From positions 1-7,939 of the forward strand of contig JAFAKZ010000009.1 of the NCBI GenBank assembly GCA_019234745.1: a DNA stretch of 7,939 nucleotides, given 5' to 3'. The position numbers and the translations under genes are program-made. Each line of letters begins with the position of its first letter. Position 1 is the first letter of the stretch. Below, in pieces: positions 1-6,200 of the stretch. Source of the stretch: Burkholderiales bacterium. GTDB taxonomy: Bacteria > Pseudomonadota > Gammaproteobacteria > Burkholderiales > Chitinimonadaceae. The notes beneath the pieces were generated by a model that made no database searches, was not told the DNA's origin, and saw nothing but the letters and a program-made list of their open reading frames with translations.

Positions 1-187
1 GGGCGAACAGGTCGCGCAGGGCGAGTTCGATGCCGATCGCGTCGCGCAGGCGCGAGGTGAGCTGGACGGCCATGAGGGAGTGGCCGCCCAGTTGGAAGAA
101 GTGGTCGCCGCGGCCGATCCGGTCTACCTTCAGAAGGTCGCGCCAGACCTGCGCCACTGCCTCTTCTACCGGGCCGCGCGGTGCTTC
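1..187 (-). other. Peptidyl carrier protein domain 3, cut by window edge
   Basis: DHFFQLGGHSLMAVQL carries the phosphopantetheine Ser1056 (codon 79-77). The domain is open at the edge in the LALRDLFA stretch, which in the other carriers lies just before the final helix, so only the last part is missing. What follows it (another C domain, an E domain or a thioesterase) is not visible. Confidence 0.9.
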
Positions 188-3100
188 GTACTCGCGGCTT
201 GCTGACGAGGCACCGTCCGGTTGCGGCAGTGCGCGCCTATCCAATTTGCCGTTGCTGGTCAGCGGCAGTGCGTCGAGGCGCACATAGGCAGACGGCAGCA
301 TGTATTCGGGCAGGTGGGTCGCCAGGTGGGCACGCAACGAAGCCGCGCTGATGGTGTCGGCGTCTGTCTCGGCGTCGTGCGTGTAGTAGGCAACCAGCCG
401 CTTTTCACCTGGATTGTCCTCGCGCGCAATGACGACCACGTCGCGCAGACCTGCATGACTGGCCAGCTTCGCTTCGATTTCACCGAGCTCGATGCGGAAG
501 CCGCGGATCTTCACCTGGAAATCGTTGCGCCCCAGGAACTCGATTGTTCCCTCTGCCGTCCAGCGGCCCAGGTCGCCGGTCTTGTACATACGCGCATTGG
601 CGTGCGGGCTGAATGGGTCGCGAACAAAGCGTTCGGCGGTCAGCTCGGGCCGGTTCAGGTAGCCGCGCGACACACCATCGCCAGCGATGTGAATTTCGCC
701 CGGTACGCCAATGGGTACCGGCTGGCCCGCCACGTCGAGCAGGTAGATCTGCGTATTGGCGATGGGGCGGCCGATCGGAATCGAGCGGCCTTCTACCACG
801 GGCGGTCGGATATCGTGCGTGGCCGCAAATGTCGTTGTCTCGGTTGGGCCGTAGCCGTTGATGAGGTGCGTCGGGGCGTGGCCGCTGGCGAAGAAGCGTG
901 CGATGACGCGTGGGTCGAGCGCGTCGCCGCCGATCAGCAGGTAGCGCAACTGCGCGAGCGATGCGCCAAGTGCTTCCACGTATTCGTTGAACAGGCCCAC
1001 GGTCAGCCAAAGTGCCGTGACGCCGCCGTCGGCCAAGGCGTGGCGCAGTTGCGCAGGGTCGAGCACGGTGTCCTGCGGGATTACCTGCAGGCGAGCACCG
1101 TTGAGCAGCGCGGCCCAGATTTCCCAGGTGGAGGCGTCGAACGCCACGTTGGCGCACTGGGCCACGCAGTCCGATGCCGTGACCTCGGCGAATGGGTTGT
1201 TGATGACCAACCGCAAGACGTTGCGGTGCTCGACCATGACCCCCTTGGGTTGGCCGGTGGAGCCGGACGTATAGATGATATACGCGAGGTGGCGCGAGGT
1301 TTGCCCGACGATACTGCGATCGGGATTGCTGCTCGCTTCCTGGCCAAGCGTTGCGTCGTCCAGCATCAGGATGGATGCGTCGCCAGCGTGATCGAACACG
1401 GAGCGCAGGTGTGACTGCGTCAGGATCGCAACGGGGGCGCTGTCGGCCAGCATGTAGTCGATGCGTTCGGCCGGATAGCTGGGGTCGAGCGGGACATAGG
1501 CGCCGCCCGCTTTGAGGATGCCGAGCAGGCCGGCGACCAGATCGATGCCGCGGTCCGCACAGATGGCCACACGGTCATCCGGCTTTACGCCGCGCGCGAT
1601 CAGGCGATGGGCGATGCGATTAGCGCGCTGGTTCAGCGCTTCGTAGCTCAGTCGGTGCGGCCCGCACACGGCGGCGAGTGCCTCTGGATTCTGTGCCGCC
1701 TGCTGTTCGAATAGCTGGTGGATCAGCCCGTCGCTGGGATAGGAGCGCTGCGTGTCGTTGAAGCCGGTCAGCACTTGGGCGCGCGCCGGGGCGTCGGCGA
1801 GCGGCAGATGTGCCACGCGCTGCGCTGCATCGGCAGCCATGCCGGCAAGCACGGTCTCGAAATAGCGGGCCATGCGCGCGATGCTGGCTTCATCGAAGAG
1901 GTCAGTGGCGTAGCGCAGCGTGCCGCCGATTGCCTGTTCCGTTTCGACCAGGCTCAGGTTGATATCGAACTGGGCGAAGTCGTGCCTCTGCTGGATGGGG
2001 CTGATGTTCAGGCCGGCCAGGTCGAGCTCGTGGCTGCGTGGGCTTTGCTCCAGGCTCATCACCACCTGGAAGAGCGGGCTGTAGCTCATGGTGCGGACAG
2101 GCTGTAGCGCTTCGACCACCTGCTCGAAGGGCAGGTCCTGGTGCTCGGATGCTTGCAGCGTGTGGGTACGTACCTGCGCCAGCAATTCTGCGACGGTTGG
2201 GTTGGCCTCGAGGTTTACGCGTAGCGCGAGCGTGTTGGCGAAGAAGCCAAGCAACTGGCCCACTTCGCCGCGCTGCCGGTTGGCGACCGGTGTGCCGACG
2301 ACAAGGTCCTCTTGCCCGGACATACGGGACAGGAGCAGGGCCCAGCCCGCCATCAGGGTCATGAACAGCGTGACGCCATGGCGCTGGCTCAGCGCTTTCA
2401 ATTGCGCGCTCAGTTCCGTGGACAAGCTGAATGCGAAGGCAGCACCTGCATAGCTTTGCACAGGCGGCCTTGCCCTGTCGGTAGGGAGTGCAAGCAGCTC
2501 GGGCGCACCGGCCAGGAAGGACTTCCAGAACGACACCTGATTTTCCAGCGTGTCGCCTTGCAGCCAGTTGCGCTGCCAGACGGCGTAGTCGGCGTACTGC
2601 ACGGCCAGCTTGGGCAGTGGGTCAGGCTGTTGTTGGCAGAAGGCGTTGTAGAGCGCCGAGAATTCCTGGACGATCAGCCCGATAGACCAGCCGTCGGAAA
2701 CGATGTGATGCTGCGTGACCAACAGGATGTGCTCGTCGTCGCGCAGGCGGAGGAGCTGGCCGCGGATCAGCGGGCCGACGGAAAGGTCGAAGGGCTGTGC
2801 GGCTTCGTCGAGACTGATGGCGTCGACCATGACGGCCTGTTCCGCGCCATGCAGATGGCTCAGGTCGTGTTCGAGCAGGGTGAATCCGGCCCCTTCTTCT
2901 GCGATGTGCTGGTATGGCGTGCCATCGGTGCTGGTGAAGGTGGTGCGCAGAATCTCGTGGCGTGCCACGATCCGGTCCAGTGCCGCACGCAGTGCAGTGC
3001 GATCAAGCCGTCCGTGCAGGCGGAAAGCGGCGGGCATGTGGTAGGCCGCACCGCCGGCGTGATCGAGTTGGTCAATGAACCAGAGGCGCTGTTGCGCGAA

Positions 3101-3244
3101 GGAGAGCGGGAGGGGCTGGCTACGGTCCGCCGCGTCGATCCGCTTGGTGCCGGCGTCTTCGTCCAGCGCCTTGATCCGTTTTTGCAGGCGCTGCTGCAGG
3201 ATGGCTTGACGCAACTGCTCCAGGCTCTGATCTGACTTATTCAT
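1..3244 (-). CDS. Non-ribosomal peptide synthetase subunit, 3'-partial: C-A-PCP...
   Basis: This is the second NRPS subunit, continuing the chain made by the upstream overlapping gene. I translated it from the ATG at 3244-3242 to base 2 without meeting a stop: 1081 codons plus one base, so the gene runs on past the left edge. The order is an N-terminal leader with a basic helix (residues 1-41), a C domain (about 42-495, HHIVSDG at 179-185), an A domain (about 502-1010, YTSGSTGQPKG at 658-668, NGKLDR at 998-1003) and a PCP with Ser1056 in LGGHSL. The ATG is preferred because a GGAG sits 10 bases upstream and because about 40 leader residues precede the first C motif, as is common for subunits that receive a chain in trans. 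The 8-base overlap with the upstream stop suggests translational coupling. Further modules or a thioesterase may follow outside the window. Confidence 0.95.
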   Translation of the reverse strand, partial: MNKSDQSLEQLRQAILQQRLQKRIKALDEDAGTKRIDAADRSQPLPLSFAQQRLWFIDQLDHAGGAAYHMPAAFRLHGRLDRTALRAALDRIVARHEILRTTFTSTDGTPYQHIAEEGAGFTLLEHDLSHLHGAEQAVMVDAISLDEAAQPFDLSVGPLIRGQLLRLRDDEHILLVTQHHIVSDGWSIGLIVQEFSALYNAFCQQQPDPLPKLAVQYADYAVWQRNWLQGDTLENQVSFWKSFLAGAPELLALPTDRARPPVQSYAGAAFAFSLSTELSAQLKALSQRHGVTLFMTLMAGWALLLSRMSGQEDLVVGTPVANRQRGEVGQLLGFFANTLALRVNLEANPTVAELLAQVRTHTLQASEHQDLPFEQVVEALQPVRTMSYSPLFQVVMSLEQSPRSHELDLAGLNISPIQQRHDFAQFDINLSLVETEQAIGGTLRYATDLFDEASIARMARYFETVLAGMAADAAQRVAHLPLADAPARAQVLTGFNDTQRSYPSDGLIHQLFEQQAAQNPEALAAVCGPHRLSYEALNQRANRIAHRLIARGVKPDDRVAICADRGIDLVAGLLGILKAGGAYVPLDPSYPAERIDYMLADSAPVAILTQSHLRSVFDHAGDASILMLDDATLGQEASSNPDRSIVGQTSRHLAYIIYTSGSTGQPKGVMVEHRNVLRLVINNPFAEVTASDCVAQCANVAFDASTWEIWAALLNGARLQVIPQDTVLDPAQLRHALADGGVTALWLTVGLFNEYVEALGASLAQLRYLLIGGDALDPRVIARFFASGHAPTHLINGYGPTETTTFAATHDIRPPVVEGRSIPIGRPIANTQIYLLDVAGQPVPIGVPGEIHIAGDGVSRGYLNRPELTAERFVRDPFSPHANARMYKTGDLGRWTAEGTIEFLGRNDFQVKIRGFRIELGEIEAKLASHAGLRDVVVIAREDNPGEKRLVAYYTHDAETDADTISAASLRAHLATHLPEYMLPSAYVRLDALPLTSNGKLDRRALPQPDGASSASREYEAPRGPVEEAVAQVWRDLLKVDRIGRGDHFFQLGGHSLMAVQLTSRLRDAIGIELALRDLFA
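215..1741 (-). other. Adenylation domain 3, valine-like substrate predicted
   Basis: This is a complete A domain. LSYEALNQRAN, LKAGGAYVPLDP, A3 YTSGSTGQPKG (658-668), A4 FDASTWE (702-708), A5 YGPTETT (798-804), A7 YKTGDL, A8 GRNDFQVKIRGF and A10 NGKLDR (Lys1000) are all present. Pocket residues aligned by hand to GrsA are D703, A704, W707, W746, L770, G772, G797, T805, F806 and K1000, giving DAWWLGGTFK. This differs at two positions from the valine code DAFWIGGTFK (Trp for Phe, Leu for Ile), so valine or another small branched residue is the best guess. Confidence 0.9.
1760..3121 (-). other. Condensation domain of the valine-like module (in-trans acceptor, LCL-like)
   Basis: Seen: C1 motif SFAQQRLW (residues 48-55), HHIVSDG (179-185, general-base position His180), GTPVANRQR (316-324), LGFFANTLALR (332-342) and SYSPLFQVVMSL (387-398). 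It would join the chain delivered by the last PCP of subunit 1, predicted to end in Ala, to the residue activated by the following A domain. Ala336 in GFFANTL stands where the C domain of subunit 1 has Val. An LCL type is inferred because no epimerisation domain precedes it. Confidence 0.92.
3122..3244 (-). other. Basic N-terminal leader, possible acceptor docking element
   Basis: Residues 1-41 of subunit 2 precede the first C-domain motif. The stretch LEQLRQAILQQRLQKRIK looks like an amphipathic helix with net positive charge, opposite to the acidic tail of subunit 1. It is followed by an Asp/Gly-containing linker and then by IDAADRSQ, which resembles the PCP-C linker inside subunit 1 (IDTADRSQ). 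A docking role is inferred. Confidence 0.45.
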
Positions 3245-6200
3245 CGGACGATGTCTCCGCTGCAAGGATTGCCAATAGTTCGCTCTCGGTCAGGCCGGCG
3301 AGCTCGTCCTGCATCGCGGCCATATCGATACCCATCAATTCGTCGAATTGCCGTGCCGCGACGTGTTCCGCAAGCTGCGCGAGGACCGGCCTTTCGAACA
3401 GGTCGCGCAGCGAGAGCTCGATACGGAACATCGCCTGTGAGTCTGCAAGGAAGCGCACGGCCAGCAAGGAATGGCCGCCCAACTCGAAGAAGTGGTCGTG
3501 GCGCCCTACGCGCTCGGCACCGAGCAGGGTTTGCCACGCCTGGGCGATCTGCTCCTCGATCGCGCCCTCGGGCGGGGCGTAGTCGCGGCTCGCCAAGGCA
3601 CTGCCGTCCGGCGCCGGCAGGGCGAAGCGATCCAGCTTGCCGTTTGGCGTGAGCGGCAGGGCTGGCAGCATGACGAAGGCGCTTGGGATCATGTATTCGG
3701 CCAGATGCCGTTCGAGCTGGCTGCGCAACTCGCCCGCCGAGACGTGTGCGCCCTCGTGCAGGGTCAGGTAAGCCACCAGACGGCGCTCGCCGGGCTCGTC
3801 TTCGCGCGCCATCACGACGGCTTCGTGCACGCCCGGACACTGCAGCAGCTGGGTTTCAATTTCGCCCAACTCGATGCGGAAGCCGCGTATCTTCACCTGG
3901 AAGTCATTGCGGCCTCGGTACTCGATATTGCCGTCGGCAAGCCAACGCCCCAGGTCACCCGTGCGGTACATGCGGGCATCGTGCGCCGTGCTGAACGGGT
4001 CCTTGAGGAAGCGCTCCGCCGTCAGGTCCGGACGATTCAGATAGCCGCGCGCCACGCCTGCGCCACCGATGTAGATTTCGCCGACTACGCCGACCGGCAC
4101 GGGGCGACCGTGGCAATCGAGGATGTAAACCTGCGTGTTGGCGACGGGCTGGCCGATATGCGGAAGGAAGCCCTGCTCCTTGGGCATATGCACCCAGGTG
4201 GAATAGGTCGTGGTTTCCGTCGGCCCATACAGGTTGTTGACGATCTGCACGTCGGTCGTCGAGAACACGCGGTCGACGAGCGAACGGCGCAGGGGCTCGC
4301 CTGCCACGTTGATCGTGTTCAGCGTGGCAGGCAGCTTGCCGCCGTCGAGCAGTGCCTTCACGGCGGATGGCACCGTGTTGATCAGGGTAAGCGGCTCGCT
4401 ACTGCTTGCCGCACCCAGGATATCGGCGACGAGATGGACGGTGGCGCCGCAGCATAGCGGTGCATACAGCTCGAAGACTGCCAGGTCGAAATTGATCGAT
4501 GTTGAGAAAAGCGTCTGCGTGAGCTGCGCTGGCGTGAAGTTCGCATGTGCCCAGGTGATGAAGTTCACCGCGTTCGTGTGCGAGAGCATGACGCCCTTGG
4601 GCAGGCCAGTGGAACCCGAGGTGTAGATGACGTAAGCAAGGTGCCGCGAGTTCAGTCCGATAGCGGCAGCGTTCGGATTGCTGTCCGGGTAGTGGGCCAG
4701 CGAGGCAATTTCGTCGGCGGCATCGACGACCACGACGGGTGTCGCCGCAGCGGCCAGCTGGCCTGCCAGCCTTGCCTGGGTCAAAAGGGCCGCCGGCGCA
4801 CTGTCGTTCAGCATATGCGCCAGCCGCTCGGCCGGGTAGGCCGGATCGAGCGGGACGTAGGCGCCGCCGGCCTTCAGGACCGCGAGCAGGCTCACGACCA
4901 TGTCTGTACCACGTTCCATGGAGATCGCAACGCGCGCGTCCGGCTCGATGCCAAGCGCCAGCAAACGATGGGCGAGGCGATTGGCGCGCGTGTTCAGTTC
5001 GCGGTAGCTCAGGCGCTGCTCTGCGGCGACCAGGGCGATGGCGTCCGGCGTTGCGTCGACTTGCCGCTCGAACAGCTCGTGGATCAGCGCATTTTTCGGG
5101 TAGGCGAGGCGCGTGTCGTTGAAGCCATGCAGTACCTGGTCCTGGGAGCGCTCGTCCAGCAAGGCGACTTGGCTTGTGCGCAGGCTGTCGTCGTCGGCCA
5201 TGTCGGTCAAGGCGACGCGCAGGCAGTCGGCGATGCGGACCATGGTCGATTTGTCGAACAGGTCCGTCGCGTACTGCAGCCTGCCGGACATCGATTCGCC
5301 TTGGTCGACGAATACCAGGCTGATGTCGAATTGCGCGGACTTCAGTTCCGGTGCCTGCGGCTTGATCGTCAAGCCGGGCAGTTGCAGCTCGCGCGAGTCC
5401 GGGCTTTGCTCCAGGCTCATCATGACTTGGAACAGCGGGCTGTAGCTCATGCTGCGGACCGGTTGCAGGGCCTCCACAACCTGCTCGAACGGCAGATCCT
5501 GGTACTCGAAGGCCTGCAAGGTGTTTGCCTTCACCTGGGCAAGGAGGTCGGCCACCGAGGTGTCGTCGGCGAGCCGGACGCGCAGCGCGAGCGTATTCAC
5601 GAAGAAGCCGATGAGCGACTCAATCTCGCTGCGCTGACGGTTGGCGACGGGTGTGCCGATCACGAGATCCTGCTGGCCGGTAAGGCGCGACAGCAGCAGC
5701 GTCCAGCCGGCGAGCAAGGTCATGAAGAGCGTGGCGCCATGGCGCTGACCCAGCGCGCGCAAGCCGGACGTCAGCGCGGGCGACAGCGTGAACGAGACGG
5801 TGTCGCCGGCATAACTCTGCACGGCTGGCCGTGGCCGGTCGGTTGGCAATTCGAGCAGCTCGGGTGCGCCGCCCAGGAAGGACTTCCAGAAGTCCGTCTG
5901 CGTCGCTAGCACCTCACCTTGCAACCAGTGCCGTTGCCATACGGCATAGTCGGCATACTGGACGGCCAATGGCGGCAGCGGATCGGGCCGGCCCCGGCTG
6001 AAGGCGCTGTAGAGCGTCGAGATTTCCTGAACCAGCACGCCGATCGACCAGCCGTCCGAGACGATATGGTGCTTGGTGATCAATAACAGGTGCTCATCGC
6101 CGCCCAGATAGATCAGCTGTCCGCGGATCAGCGGGCCGGTAGCCAGGTCGAAAGCTGCATTGGCCTCATCCGCACTGATGGCCTGCAGTAGCTGTTGCTG

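Noticed and set aside
480..1157. Minus-strand open frame of 225 codons in another frame, which could suggest a frameshift or separate gene
   Set aside because: The frame opened by the ATG at 3244 stays open through this region with intact A4, A5, A7 and A8 motifs, so there is no frameshift and the alternative frame is a shadow.
221..1414. Plus-strand open frame of 397 codons
   Set aside because: It lies wholly antisense to the A domain of subunit 2, has no recognisable motif, and is rich in Val, Ala, Gly, Arg and Gln as expected for the reverse of a GC-rich NRPS gene.
2312..3235. Plus-strand open frame of 307 codons
   Set aside because: It is antisense to the C domain of subunit 2, whose motifs are fully intact on the other strand; its composition is that of a reverse-frame shadow.
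3237..3244. A sequencing error splitting one continuous synthetase gene at the junction
   Set aside because: The stop is preceded by a carrier domain and tail and followed by an ATG with a GGAG upstream and a leader helix before the C domain, which is a normal subunit boundary. A one-base error would not explain the extra tail and leader.
4545..5909. Plus-strand open frame of 454 codons, the longest on that strand
   Set aside because: It is antisense to the alanine module of subunit 1. Long antisense frames are common opposite GC-rich NRPS genes, and it shows no domain motif or start-site support.
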